Origin: Mikania micrantha
Taxonomy: Eukaryota > Streptophyta > Magnoliopsida > Asterales > Asteraceae
NCBI GenBank assembly: GCA_009363875.1
Contig: CM018689.1
Coordinates: 60,401,595-60,465,594 of the forward strand
Length of the DNA: 64,000 nt
Direction: 5' to 3'
The translations under genes were made by a program, and so were the position numbers. Below, one piece after another: positions 45,182 to 57,900 of this stretch (its first letter is position 1; every line of letters begins with the position of its first letter). The notes below the pieces were generated by a model. That model worked only from the letters and a program-made list of their open reading frames with translations, made no database searches and was not told the DNA's origin.

Positions 45182-45639
45182 TTGTGCGTGAGAGTGTAAT
45201 CGTGAACCCTAGAGACGCAAACGTAAAGATGGAATGTGTGAATGTGAAGCGAAGAAAGCGGTGGAGATTCTGCCTATAAAAGACGCATGAATGAATATCT
45301 TTCTGTTTTTGGGGATTAAAGAAATATGAAAAGGCAAACTAATGATATGCTTTTCGAATCGAATTGGGTTCTCATAATTGTCAGATTTCTTGCTTTTAAT
45401 AAATTAATTAATTTGTTATTATGTTTTTTTTTTAAAGTCATGTGAATTTTTATTATGATATTGCTTGGTTTTAATTTATTTTTATTCATGCATTTAAAGC
45501 TTGTTTTAATCTCTTCTCCTCCGAGATGCTTGTTATTTTAATGTTTCGAAAGTAGATGGTTTCACCTAACCGGTTTTCGGTGTATATTAATAAGCTCAAA
45601 ATATAACAAAAAAAAACACATTTTTTTAACGGCCAACTA
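45182..45639 (-). promoter_or_regulatory. 5' leader and promoter region of spermidine synthase
   Basis: Upstream of the ATG at 45181. The region to about 45300 is less AT-rich than the neighbourhood and probably holds the leader. No uORF-rich leader or certain TATA box could be assigned. Confidence 0.4.
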
Positions 45640-45885
45640 ATCAACTGTCAGGTATTCCGTACGTGGTCCTCAGTGGCAGTGGCTAAAGGATGCCCAAGCT
45701 GGCCACTAGTTCAAACGGACGGAGCCCCTAACCCACCAGCCACCAATTCCCGGGAAAAGCCCAACCCAAAGGCGCGACGGTGGAAGGTCAATAAAACCAG
45801 GTGAGATCAAGAATCGAACCCAGGACCTGGGTCTTCTATCACTTCCTCGTACCTCCATCTTACCATTATGACAAAAAAAATTATG
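45640..45885 (-). mobile_element. tRNA-related SINE-like element
   Basis: On the minus strand GGTCCTGGGTTCGATTCTTG contains a good B-box (GGGTTCGATTC) and upstream GTCATAATGGTAAGATGG resembles an A-box. A GC-rich body follows (to about 45640). No complete tRNA cloverleaf. Confidence 0.5.
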
Positions 45886-46955
45886 GGTAGTAAACTACTC
45901 TAAAGGGTTAACAAAAATTAAAAAATATATGTGTAGTAAACTACTCATGCCATATAATTTAATACTCTTATTTCAAAAACCGAGAAAATAAATAATAATA
46001 ATGGATAGATGCGCCAAGTGATTGTACGCTACATGCTACACTTGCACCCTCGTTTCATCTCGGAAAACAAATTAAAAAGATAAAAAAAAACATTAACAGA
46101 TATTCATGTTCAATCAAAATAGCAAACTATTACGATCAAGATAATCATAAAATAAATAAATAAAATTATTCATGTGTTGTGCGTCAAATTAACACTCCTG
46201 TTTATTGAACACAAAAGAAAAAAAAATTAATAGATCTGTTTCAAACTAAGTTTAGAAAGAAAAAAAAGAGAGAGAAAGAAAAAAGGCTCGAACTTGTGAA
46301 GGGAAAAACTGAAGGTTGGGCACTAATTCGTTGTGCCAACCAAGTGTTTTGTTTACTTCTCGTTTAACAACGCATATATCTAAACATAAATCATAAAATA
46401 AAACATACATAAAACACTTATACCATGTGCCTTTTGAGTTGTGTTTTACTATTCATATTCGTTAGGTTTTTCTATAAATAAAATTATTTTTCTTTTCATA
46501 TGAACCAGCAAGTCAAGTAGAATGTCCGTTGCATGCTTTCCATATAAGGGTTTTTTATGATATTAAAAATGAGATTAAAGGAGGTCATGGGAAAGGGTGT
46601 GTAACACCCACTTTTGGGCGTGATTTTCTAATTTTATGAAAGGTTTTATGTCATATTTTTATTCTAAATTTTGTGACACATTACATGTTGCATTGTCACT
46701 TCTTTTTGTTTTTTCATAAATACAATCATTCAATGTCATTGATAGCAATTAAACATACAATATGTCAATCTCATTGAGACTTCAGTTATGAGTAACAAAT
46801 GACATGTATGGACATATTTTAGTGATGCTTGATCATGCCATATAATAACTGTTTTATATTGTATTCAAATCAAATTTGGGCGGATCCATTTAGGTTATGT
46901 TAAAAAAAGACAGTCAGACTATTTTTTATATACAAAAATATAATCAAATATAATA
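45886..46955. other. Spacer, no gene seen
   Basis: Includes a possible tRNA-like remnant near 46280-46350 (GGCTCGAACTTGTG). No gene. Confidence 0.45.
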
Positions 46956-46959
46956 CATA

Positions 46960-47218
46960 AAAAATTTAGTTTTTAGTATAATAATAACTGAAGTTTTTAA
47001 CGTCAATTACTTCAAAGATATCAATTCTTAAACATTAAAATGTCATATACCATTTGTATATGATTAAAGTTTTAGTTATTTTTTATCACTTAAAATATTT
47101 ATCAATAGGAAAATTAATCATTTTATATCATAATATTATTTTATAATTGCTAAATTTTTATTGCTAACTATATAATATTTTATATTAAATCCGTGTAATA
47201 CACGGGTTAATAACATAG
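46960..47218 (+). mobile_element. Helitron-like element 3' part
   Basis: Ends with a perfect CCGTGT-AAT-ACACGG hairpin (47191-47205) and ATAG|T, a degraded CTAG. More than 200 bp matches the minus-strand copy at 26824-27200. Confidence 0.6.
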
Positions 47219-47379
47219 TTAAATGTAGAATAACACTCTTTTATATTTAATAATTGTTCACTATCTCTTATCAAATATTAACAATTTTATTCAATTTAGT
47301 AAACTATATGATTACAAGATAAGGTATGTATTTTTTATATTTAAATGAAACATATTTAATAAATATATGATATTAGGTA

Positions 47380-47535
47380 TATATGTCTATACGAGGCGTA
47401 AAAAATGACAATCATTATTTGTCATAATTGTTCAGTGTTAATGATTTGATTCTATATACATTGTATAAGTCCTATACAAAACATATACGATGACAATCAT
47501 TGTTGAATTAGCGAGTGTCAGAGGAACTATTATCC
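47380..47535. repeat. TATACGAGGCGTA-type dispersed repeat fragment
   Basis: TATACGAGGCGTAAAAAATG, TCAGTGTTAATGATTTGATT and GTTGAATTAGCGAGTGTCA parallel the 7660-7920 copy in order. It ends directly before the CACTA-like element. Confidence 0.5.
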
Positions 47536-48649
47536 CTCTGATCACATAGATGTTGAGGGCACTACTATAAATTATAAAACACCCAATTTTCCTACAAAAG
47601 TTTCCTACGACCTACCGACAAACAAATATTTCTATAAATTAGCAACGTTTTTCCAACAAAAAAAACAACTTTAAAATTTCCTAGATTATTCCGACAAAAC
47701 AGCTATAATAAACGCTTTCGTTGCTAGATAGTAGCTATTTTTAATTCATTTTCGATTCAATACCGACAAAAATTAATATAGTAATGGCGGAAAATAATAT
47801 AATTTTTCATATGTCGGAATGTTGTCGGAAAAAAGACAAATCTTCCGACAAAATGAAAATTATATTACTTTTCCCTTATAAAACTAGTTTTAAATTTAAA
47901 AAAATATTTTTTTTTCAAAATAATTTCGGAAACTTGTTTAAAAATATTCTAAAGTTTCGAGAGTTTTCCGACTAAACTATATTAAAGTGTTATTTTTCTT
48001 ATGTTTGTCGGAAACTTGTCAGAAAATTAAATTTTGTTCCAACAAATTTCCAACAACAAAAAAAGAGTTATATTATTTCTGTTTTATTATACTAATTTTA
48101 AATAAGGGAAAAGAAACTTTTGTAATATTGTCGGAAAGTTGTCAGGAAAAAAATAAAGTTCCGATAATTTTATGAAAAATAAAAAGAATTATATTATTTC
48201 TCTTTTAGTAAACTTGTTTTGAAATATTGAAAATGAATTTTTTGATATTATCGTCAGAAAATTGTTGGAAAAGATTATAAGTTTGCGAGAGTTTTCCGAC
48301 AAACGAAAAAAAAAGTGACAATTTAATGTCATCGGAAACTTGTTAGAAATAATGAATGAATTTTTTATAATGTTGTCGGAAAGTTGTTGGAAAATATTAA
48401 AAATTCCAAGAGTTTTCTGACAAAAGGGAAAAAATTAAATTTTGTCGGAAACTTGTTTGAAAAGGAAATAATGTTCCGAAGTTTTCTGGCAACCAAAAAT
48501 AATTATATAATTACTTATTATTAAACCAGTTTTAGAAAATGAAAATGATTAAAAATATTGTCAAAAACTTGTTGGAAATAGTTAAAATTTACGATAAATG
48601 TAAAAAAAAGTATGTTAAAGTGATATTTTTTTTGTGTGTATATGTGTTT

Positions 48650-48651
48650 TA

Positions 48652-48686
<35 letters not shown>
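48650..48686. repeat. TA microsatellite in the CACTA-like element
   Basis: An uninterrupted TA run of about 35 bases. Confidence 0.9.
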
Positions 48687-48688
<2 letters not shown>

Positions 48689-48689
48689 A

Positions 48690-49280
48690 GCATATGAATC
48701 CGTTAGTATGTATGTTATGTGAGTGCGTGTATTAACATATCCAAACGTATGAGATATTGCGTGTATCTTATGTCATGTGTACATGCATACATATATGTTA
48801 AATTAGTGAGTGTTATGATATATGTACATGTAGACATGTGTGTTTTGGTATGTGTATATGTATGCGTATGTGTTAATGTATGCATGTCCATGAGTCTAAT
48901 AGTCTAATACTGCAATGGATGTGTGTATGTATAACATGTATGCACATATACATATATGTTTGTGTGTGTAATGTGTTTGCGTATGTGTGAATATATCCGC
49001 ATGCGATATATGAGTATGTACATATGATTTGTTTTATATTGTATTATGTGAGGATTTGTTAGTATATATGTTTATGCATATGGATTTGTTAGTATGTACA
49101 TTATGTGCGTTCGTGTATTAGCATATCCAAGTGTATGAGATACTGAACAGGAGTTATGTCATGTGTACATGCATGCATGTATGTTAAATTAGTGAGTGTT
49201 ATGGTATATATACATGTAGACATGTGTTAACTGTGTTATGGTATGTGTATATGTACATGTTAAGATTAGTATATGAATGT
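48690..49280. repeat. 386-bp-period duplication in the CACTA-like element
   Basis: GCATATGAATCCGTTAGTAT at 48690 recurs as GCATATGGATTTGTTAGTAT at 49076. Both are followed in order by ACATGCAT, GTTAAATTAGTGAGTGTTAT and GTACATGTAGACATGTG-like strings. The second copy is incomplete. Confidence 0.7.
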
Positions 49281-49568
49281 ATGTTTGTGTGTGATTGGCA
49301 AGCATTATATAAAAAATTACATTTTATCTACTAAGAAATTTTTTACATTCGTCGAAAATTAGTCGAAAAGTATCTTGGTTTCTAAAAAATACCGACAAAC
49401 TTTTTTATAATAATAATTGTATAATTGTTTGTGGGAAACATGTCGGAAGACTAAGCCAGTTGCGATAAATCACCGGCAAAGGTTTTTTTAAAAAAATACA
49501 CATGACCAGTTTTGAACCTGGGTTTATTAGAAACATGAACATAAACTTTACTATTATAACCTTACAAG

Positions 49569-49911
49569 TAGGGTTGTAGACGAACCGAACGTTCAACCAA
49601 AAGTTTGTTAATAGTTCGGCATGAAGTTCGCTTATGTTTGTTCATTGATATTAAGTTTTTTAACTTTAAGATGATTACATTTAATATTTGAGATTAAAAA
49701 TGCTAAATTTTATTTATAAAATTATATGTGTTTGTTTATGTTCGTGAACCGTTCAAGAACTAGTTAATTTCTTAATGAACAAACAAGAACAATAATTTTG
49801 GTTCAGTAAGTGTTCATGAAACGTTTATGAACAAGTTAAATGTTTAACGAACAAATAGGAACAAGGCTCGTTCATGTTCCTTCATCTTAGTTTGGTTTAT
49901 TTACAACCTTA
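49569..49911. mobile_element. hAT-type element (GTTCGTTC family), copy 2
   Basis: Ends TAGGGTTGTAGACGAACCGA and, inward from the right, TAAGGTTGTAAATAAACCAA. Perfect 8-bp TSD CTTACAAG (49561-49568 and 49912-49919). 343 bp, nested in the CACTA-like element. Same family as 3898-4879. Confidence 0.88.
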
Positions 49912-50668
49912 CTTACAAGTATATTTGTTTTTAGTACCCAAGTTATGATTTATAAACTGACATTGAAAGGCAAAAACATCATAAATAAACATAATTAGAT
50001 TTCCCTCCCAAACTGGTTGCGACACAATCCCTCAAATTTGATTTTGCTCCTCCCATTTAGTTCGAAGTTTGAGAGGGACGACACAGGGCAACGTTTGTGT
50101 TTTGTGTGAGCGCCAGTTGCTCCCCCCACTGGTTCATTTCTTCTGTCATATCTGCTTCTAATTCTTTCTATCCGGAGCTTGTCTTTACCTTATCCGGTGG
50201 CTTTGGCTTCTTCTCAAGTCTATCTTCGTACGGTATGTATGCTTAATCTTATTTGGATTGCGTTTTTGTTGGATTGCATCTTTACGTTTCGTGGTGACCG
50301 GGTCGCAATCATCATGCGGGTCAATTTCATATTGAGATGCTCGACGGTCGCAAGAGGTATTGTTATTATTTTTTCTTATTTAGACATTATTGGCTAGGAT
50401 TGAAGTATCAACATTGATCATGATAACTATGCGTACACATTAAAAAAAAAACTGGTTTTATTTTTATGGTGGTTTTTTTGTTTTTAGAACAGGATGGATC
50501 TGGTGTTTTTTCATGCCAAATAATAGGTCAAATCTCACCATTTGGTTGTTTCATGTCATATAGTTGACTATAATAATAGCTTGACATGATTTTAGACATT
50601 AAGTTCCATTATTTTTATTCATTCAAGGCTCTGATATGTATTAACTATATATTTTTAACAAATGATAG

Positions 50669-50884
50669 GTAAAAGATGTTCGATCCCAATTAGGAAAAGA
50701 AATGGAGGCCCGACATAATTTAGAAAACCGATTGGAACAAATGGAAAGAGAAACGGAAAAAGAGCGGGTTGAACGCGAGAAACTACAAAAACAAATGGTA
50801 AAAGAAGCGGAAAAAGAACGGGTTGAGCGCGAGAAACTACAAAAGCAAATGGAAGAACTTATAAAAAGATTTGCTAATAAGTAG
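50669..50884 (+). pseudogene. Coiled-coil C-terminal exon of a CACTA-type protein
   Basis: After an acceptor-like AATGATAG at 50661-50668, a 71-codon frame ends in TAG. It is highly charged and predicted fully coiled-coil, with an internal 18-residue duplication (ETEKERVEREKLQKQM and EAEKERVEREKLQKQM). Plant En/Spm-type element proteins often end in such a coiled coil. The catalytic transposase is absent. The assignment follows from location; the fold itself is generic. Confidence 0.55.
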
Positions 50885-51325
50885 TTTCTTTTTTATTTTG
50901 TATTTTGAGATCTAAAAACATGTGTTATGTTTAGTTAGATAATTAGTTGTAATGACTTAAATAGATTGTTCAAACATATATGTTTTTAGAATTTTCTGAG
51001 TTTTGTTTTGGAATTTTAGGTAATATTTTAGCAGGAAAATTGGATGTTTTTATTTTTCCAAAATCTATCATTATTATTAGTAATAATTAAAAAAAATGAA
51101 AATCATCTTTTGTCGCTAATCCGTCGTAGATTTTATTAAATATGTTTCGTCGGTATTTTGTCGCTAAATTGTAGGAATTGTCATCGGAAAATAGTCGGAA
51201 ATATTTTTCCTAGGAGGTAATTTTTTCCGACAAACGTGTTTGGTCGGTATTTTGTCGTTATTTAGTTGTTTCCGACAAGTTTACGACAAATATTTTGTTT
51301 GAAAATTTTCATTTTTTTGGTAGTG

Positions 51326-53260
51326 CTATATAATATATCCAATGCCACCAAAAAAATAAAAATAAAACTAACATCAACACGTTTAACGTGCCAAACGAGA
51401 TTTTATGTAAAATACATCATATGTTTTATTGTTGCCATTTGCCAACACTTGTCCACCATATGGCACTATATAATTACACAGGCACACCATACACACATAT
51501 TTATAAAACTAAATTACAATAACATCATCCGACTATAAAACTCAATATGTGATACTATCTATTTTATAATTTTAATCCATTAACTTAAAAAAAATAACTA
51601 AAAAGGTGAATAAATACTATATTTAAATTAAAGAGAATTAAATACTTAGTTTTATGATTTTTTAAATATTATCGTACGTAAATATAATGTTGCCTATACA
51701 AAGTTTATTCTCATACATTATAACATATTCTTTCAAACTAATAATTAAAGAAAAAATAATGATAGACTATAGCAATTTTATTCTTTCAATAGGACGATTA
51801 GAGCCTTAGAATTATTCTTAGACTTCTAATACAAAAGTTTGTTTGTATAACTTTCTAATATTATCATATCTTTGATATTTACATACTAATTAATCTTTAA
51901 TATAGTTATCCTTTTTTAACGTTATACAGTTATCTGACTTGTATATATACACATCTACATATGTATATGTAATTAATTACATGTAATATTATATCAATTG
52001 TTATAACAGAAATTCAGCCATCAAGTCCCAAAAAAAGTGTGCAAAGTAACCCACTTTTATATAAAAAAATAAATAAAGTATTAAGATGAAAAAGTAGATT
52101 GCCGACAAAAGCCTAAAGGATAAATAACAAATTAATCAAGTTTGTACCATCAAAGTCTTTATAATTTCATACATGAAGTTTTACATTTTAAAGTTGATGG
52201 GATATGTATGATTTAAATTGTATGGAGTTATCATATACTTTTTATACGAAGATAAAGTAGGTATAATTGTAGATTCAAAGGTTTATGTGATGTGAAACTC
52301 GAAAAAACATATTATATTTGACACGACTAGTTTTTGAACAAAAGATATTGCATCTGATATGACTCATTTTCAAACAAAATTTATGTTGTTACTTAAACTA
52401 ACTCGAAACACATGTAAAAATAAACACGAAAAAGTCTTATGTTTGACCCGATTCAATACCCAACAAAAATTATGTCACAACGTAGACTAACTCAAATTTG
52501 TATCGTCATGTACAAAAAACAAGCACACAACGTTTGTTTTTCTTGTTAACGAACAAAAGTTATAAATGATCATTCCTATTATATATACTACAGGGTGTTG
52601 ATTCGAAACTTTAAAAACCTAAGGTAAAAGGATCAGTTAATAAAAGTTGAGGATTAGACATGTCAATGGCAGTCATCGTTTTTTAGTTGGTCTCGGCCTT
52701 ATATATTAACACACTACCGTTAATCAATATAACTCATGATTATTATTTTTGTAAATTAACAAATAAAATTTATTTAGCAAATCATCAAATATATGTATCA
52801 CAGTAGATAAACTATAAATTTTAAAATTTATAAAAGTTAAAATTAAGATGACTATGATAAAGCTTTTAAAATTAACGTATAGAATTGTAGACATTTATAA
52901 TTAAGTTCAAATACAACTTGAATATTTGGTTGTTTGCACTAAACTACAAGTGCTTATATAACATGAATTATATAATTATTATGAATTTATTATTTCATCA
53001 ACTTTTCTTGAACAAGTAAATAACCCCGTCCGGCTTAATTTACACAATTACACTGTAAAAATACCCAACCACAACGCAAAACACCATTTAACCTCACTCA
53101 CGTAATTATAAAAAAACTTTACATTGCGACTATAATGCGTAACATTAATGCCAACTTTTTAAGCTAATAAATATCAGTAGGAAATAAGTAATATTCGCTT
53201 AATTATTTTTATAGGAAAAAGATGTCTACCACGTTAAATTTATTATTATTATTATTGTTG

Positions 53261-53291
<31 letters not shown>

Positions 53292-53340
53292 TGTTGTTGT
53301 TGTTTTGTTAGACATAGGATAATTTATTCATTTTGTAACT
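51326..53340. other. AT-rich spacer with a TTA microsatellite
   Basis: No gene. A (TTA)n/(TTG)n compound microsatellite lies at about 53240-53305. Confidence 0.6.
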
Positions 53341-53348
53341 ATTATATA

Positions 53349-53755
53349 CTAGGTTTGAAACCAATGAATCTAATATATTATAAACAATATTTTTGTATGA
53401 AGATTTGTATATTTGATAACATTTATTATTGATAAAATAATAAATAATGAATACTAAAAATAATAAATTACAAATAATAAACATTTAAGAATTAATAAAT
53501 TATATTTTAAGATATTATATAATTGAAATTTACTTATGATTTATTAATTTTTAATAATTTTTATAATAAGATATATATATATATATATACACATTTGATA
53601 TTTAATTACATAATTTAATAAATTATTAATATATAATATTTAATTTAATATCAAAGACAATTAACATTTAAGATGAGAGATATGTGGAAAAAAAATTTCT
53701 AGAGTTTACAAGAAGATGACAAGTGTCAAATGTTGCTATTCTTTTATTAGAACAT
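53349..53755 (-). mobile_element. Helitron-like remnant, minus orientation
   Basis: Reading minus, it starts near TCTAATAAAAGAATAGC with TTTGACACTTGTC (like the Helitron at 11763) and ends GGTTTCAAACCTAG|T at 53349. No hairpin could be confirmed and the 5' base context is not canonical. Confidence 0.4.
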
Positions 53756-54918
53756 ATAAAATATACATAAATTTATAAAATTCTTAATATATAACCCCTC
53801 ATCTTCCGCATATGTAATGAGCCATGTTTCAGTTCATATTTTTTATCCATCTTATATTCACTTATGTTTATATAAGCTTATGCTTGAAACTTATCAACAT
53901 TTTTTCGAACGCTTCAAGACTCTAACACATTTCCACTAAAAATCTCAAGAATTTTCTAGTTTGTTTTGGTTCCTGATAAAGCCCTTCAATAAACTTTTTG
54001 GATTGTAAAATTCACGAATCTTGTTTCGGTTGTTGTATAAACCATTACTGCATCTACTTGTTTAGGTAAACTTCACAAAAATTCGTTTTCTTTGCTATTA
54101 TGTTGAAGATTCAAAGATTATAAAATTCTAAGTATGGTTGAGTTTTTATGTGAACTTCACAAAAGTTGTTCTCTTGGCTATTATCTTAAAGTTATAAAAT
54201 TTATCACTTACAAAATTCTAAATTTGGTTGAGTTATTTATTTGCTTACGATAAAATTTGTTTTTATTTGTATTTGTATTTATATATATAAAAAAATGAAT
54301 CCTCTCGTTTCCTTTTATTGTTTAACTGTTATCGAAACTAACAATATACGTTTAGTTAAATCTCACAAAACTCCAATTTATTTTGCTATTATATTGAAGA
54401 TCTAAAGGTTTATCTAGCTTAGTTAATTAGTACGGTACTCTAAGTTTTATTTTTCATATATGTATTTGATTAATTAACGTTATATATATATATACTGTTT
54501 TTTTTCATTCAAGTTGTAAGCATCCTTTCCGGTTTTTTAACAAAGTAATGCATGTTTTTATGACGAAGTATGCTTTAGGATTTTATAGTAAGCTATAGCT
54601 GTATGATGCTTTTTATCCACGTATAGATACATAAGATTTTATCCACGTATAGATACATAAGATTATGTTGGTCACCGTCGCAATGCACAACATAACTGAT
54701 AAAATTATTTTATGTCACTTTTAGAGGAGTCTTTGTGTCCTTGTGTTATGGGAAAACAAATTGTTAACACAAAAACGAGTAATTAAATCTTATGCGTTGA
54801 ATATAATATTATTTTGCTATTTAAATATTTTTATTTAAAGTAACATATTTATTATAATCAAGCTCATTTATAGGCTATAGAGCTCTTAAACAATTTTCAT
54901 TTTCTTTTAGATGGAGGC
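53756..54918 (+). promoter_or_regulatory. Upstream region of the MBD9-like gene
   Basis: A TATA-like TTTATATAAGC occurs at about 53866-53880. TTTCTTTTAG directly before ATGGAGGC at 54911 looks like an intron acceptor, suggesting a 5'-UTR intron. The tandem 26-bp pair TTTATCCACGTATAGATACA at 54610 and 54636 lies inside it. Promoter and UTR-intron calls are inferred. Confidence 0.4.
54610..54661. repeat. 26-bp tandem duplication upstream of MBD9-like gene
   Basis: TTTATCCACGTATAGATACA plus TAAGAT is repeated twice head to tail. Confidence 0.85.
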
Positions 54919-57900
54919 ATGGAGCAATCGGGTTCGGGTAATCCATCCGTACCCGAAACTAGTGCTCATACAGTAGAATCAGCATTGCAATTCGATCTTA
55001 ACAAAACCCCACCTCCATCTCCTCCAGAAGAAATTTTGGGTGGTAATGACGACGGAGCTCCGGCGGATCACCGGTGTGCTTTATGTCGCCGGACGCACGG
55101 TGAGATGGTGGTGTGTTGCGTGTGTGTAAAACATTTTCATGTAGAGTGTTTAAACTGGAGTGAAGAGGAAAGCGACTGGAAGTGTGCCGAGTGCTCGACG
55201 GAATGCCGGAGAAGAAAGCGGTTGCGCCGATCTGCATCCGCCGTTAGCGGTGGTGGTACTTTAAGGCGTTTCGACATAAATGCTTCTCCAACACGAGAGG
55301 TTGACGGTGATGACGTAGGGGTTTATGTCAATACGGAATTTGCGTTGACAGACAGTGCGCACAAGTATGATCTTTCACTAATCCTTGAAAATCTTTGTTT
55401 GGACGATGCATATGCGTAAATTTGTAGCTATTTAACATGATGCTAGTGTGTTTTCTAACAGTAATGTCTGTTTGCATTTGTTGAGTTTTTCATGGTTTAT
55501 GTTAGTTGGGTCAATCATCGGTAAATCGGTAATTGATGGTTTGAAAAATAGGTTATGGTGACACTGTGATCAATTATCTGTAATTAATTTTACGATGAAA
55601 TTGTGAGATAAGATATGGAACTGTTATGGTTAATATGATTCAAGTTATCTTTAACAGCATACTCAATTGGCTGGAAAATTCTAAAATTTGGACATGCAGT
55701 CTAAATTGTGGCTGGACTTGACAATATGCTTGCATTTATTGAGGTTTCATGCTCTATTTTTTGTGTACGAATAGTCTGCAATTTGTTTTAGGAAACTAAT
55801 GTGTCTGATGAAATGGCGATTCGTGAAATGTAAGAACAATATTTTGGTCATGTTGAGAAAAGATCAAATGATTGGGCTATTTACATGCCGTTTGGCTTTT
55901 TAGCAGTACATCTCAACATATGTCCTTGGCATAATTGTTTGTTGTTATTTTATATACTGATGTCTTAAGGGGTGTTTGGATATGTGTTAGCACTGAGTAA
56001 TAGAGTGTTATGCAAAAACTGACTATCTATATGGTTCTCTGATTATTTATTGTTAAAATGATAAGAGTTGGAGAATCAGGTTAAGATTACATGGAAGAAA
56101 ACCATATTTGGTTACTAAATAAATGTAAAATTATAATTTGAAAGATAACAGGGATAGTTTTCTTAATAAAAAAACTATATTATATGCAAGAAAATGGGGC
56201 TAACTTAAATTAAAACGATCAAATGATCAACACTTCGTCCTCTTTCACAAGATTGTCATCTTGAGTAATATTTAGGTAACCAAAGATATTCTTTTTGAAT
56301 ATACAAGTGAGACTCGAGAGACAAAGATATAGGAAGAAACAACTTTGAACTTTGAAGTCTCCTAACATATGTAGAAAGCTTAGATGCTAATGGATTTTTT
56401 TATTCTAAATTATGACACATATTTGGCTAGTTAAGTGTATTTTCATGCAACCTCTCAAGCCACCTTTGTGGTATGAAAATCATTGGGACAAAGCATGAGG
56501 TTTGGGTCTTGCAAGGAAGCTCGTAAGTTATGTGGACCATTTTTTATCGAAACATTGGAGCCATTTTTGACCAAGTCATGTGGCTTTCACTTGGGAGTGG
56601 ATTTGGGACACTTTCAAGATTAAATAAGATGTTATCTTGCCATTTTGAGATCTACAAGCAAGAGTCTGAGGAAAAGTACTCTTGCTTTTGTCTGTAATCC
56701 AGATGATATATTTAAAGCATATAATGTTCTATTCACACTTGTAAGGAAACAAGATTGTATCTTTTTCTCGACCACTTGCAAGGAGTGTTGCAAACCTCCT
56801 TTGTTAGTGTTATAGGCTCATCGATGACATTCACGCTTGTAAGGAAACAGTATCATATCTTGTCTTTATCAATGCTCTATGTTTTGTATTGATAATCCTT
56901 TTATGGAATTTTTGGCTTTTTCCATTTGATTAGTCATGGAAGTGATGGTGGACTATGACACAAACAAACTACATTATGGTTATCTGACAACATTAAAGAT
57001 CTATTGAACACAACTTGGTATATGTTGATTATGTTTATCATAAAGTAACTTTCACTTATCGACAAGTATAATGTGTGATTTCAAGAATAGGATATCCTAA
57101 GTTTCTTTTTTGTTATTGTTGGTATGCTTTTAGCTATTGGGAATAAAGGTCCACTAAGAATGGTTGTGTGTCCACATGTCCAAAAATCATGATTTAGGAA
57201 CAAATGGGAAGTTTACTAGTTATTATTGTTTGTTTAGATTATAGAAGTGATGATATACTAAACCATTAAACTGAACCAAAACCATAATCTGTATACTTGA
57301 TTAGTTCTTGGTTCCAATTATAGCAAAAACCTCTTCCCTATTTATAACGACTTGGTTACCGGTTCGGCGTAGTCCAAAAATTATATATTTATACTAAATC
57401 GATACGACATCGTTTAGGCAAGAGATTCGTTGGATCGATGTCAAGCACAAAATCAATACAATGAGTAATCAAACACAGTACAACGGAATCATGAACATTA
57501 TCATTATTACTGATTATATTGATTAATTGAAAAACACTGATTACAATTAAAGCTTCCCCTCGAGTGAACAATCACACACTGGGTTTTTATCGATCTCACT
57601 TCAATTCAATGAAACAATGATGCCGGTATTGATACACTTGTGTGATGTCATCCTGAGGTCACTATGAAAGAGACATCTAACAAAATAACTCAATAAAATT
57701 TATGTTCAGTAATAACTAACTACTAAGCAAATATTAATCTAACTGCTGAAAACTAACTAAATATTAATCTAACTGCTGAAAACTGTATAACTACTGAAAA
57801 TGTATCTTCAACGGTAATACAACCTTCAACATTTGTACATCTTCAGCTCTTGTCCTTTGGTTCTTCTGATCTTCGGCCTTTTGCCTTCAGTTGTTAGTCT

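Larger units (their letters stand above)
47560..51325 (+). mobile_element. CACTA-like (En/Spm) non-autonomous element
   Basis: Ends CACTACTATAAATT and TTTTTGGTAGTG are inverted CACTA termini. Both subterminal zones (47590-48600 and 51110-51300) are dense in TGTCGGAAA / TTTCCGACAA motifs in both orientations, as expected of CACTA transposase-binding repeats. It retains one coding exon (50669-50884). A 3-bp TSD is not visible (GGG / CTA). It contains a nested hAT copy at 49569 and a 386-bp repeat. Confidence 0.78.

Noticed and set aside
47784..48175. Frames of about 63 codons in the CACTA-like 5' zone
   Set aside because: They read through TGTCGGAAA subterminal repeats; low complexity.
54919..55419. 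Stand-alone 166-residue PHD-finger protein
   Set aside because: A donor just before its stop joins in phase to the MBD9-like second exon; motif order matches MBD9, so it is exon 1 of a larger gene.
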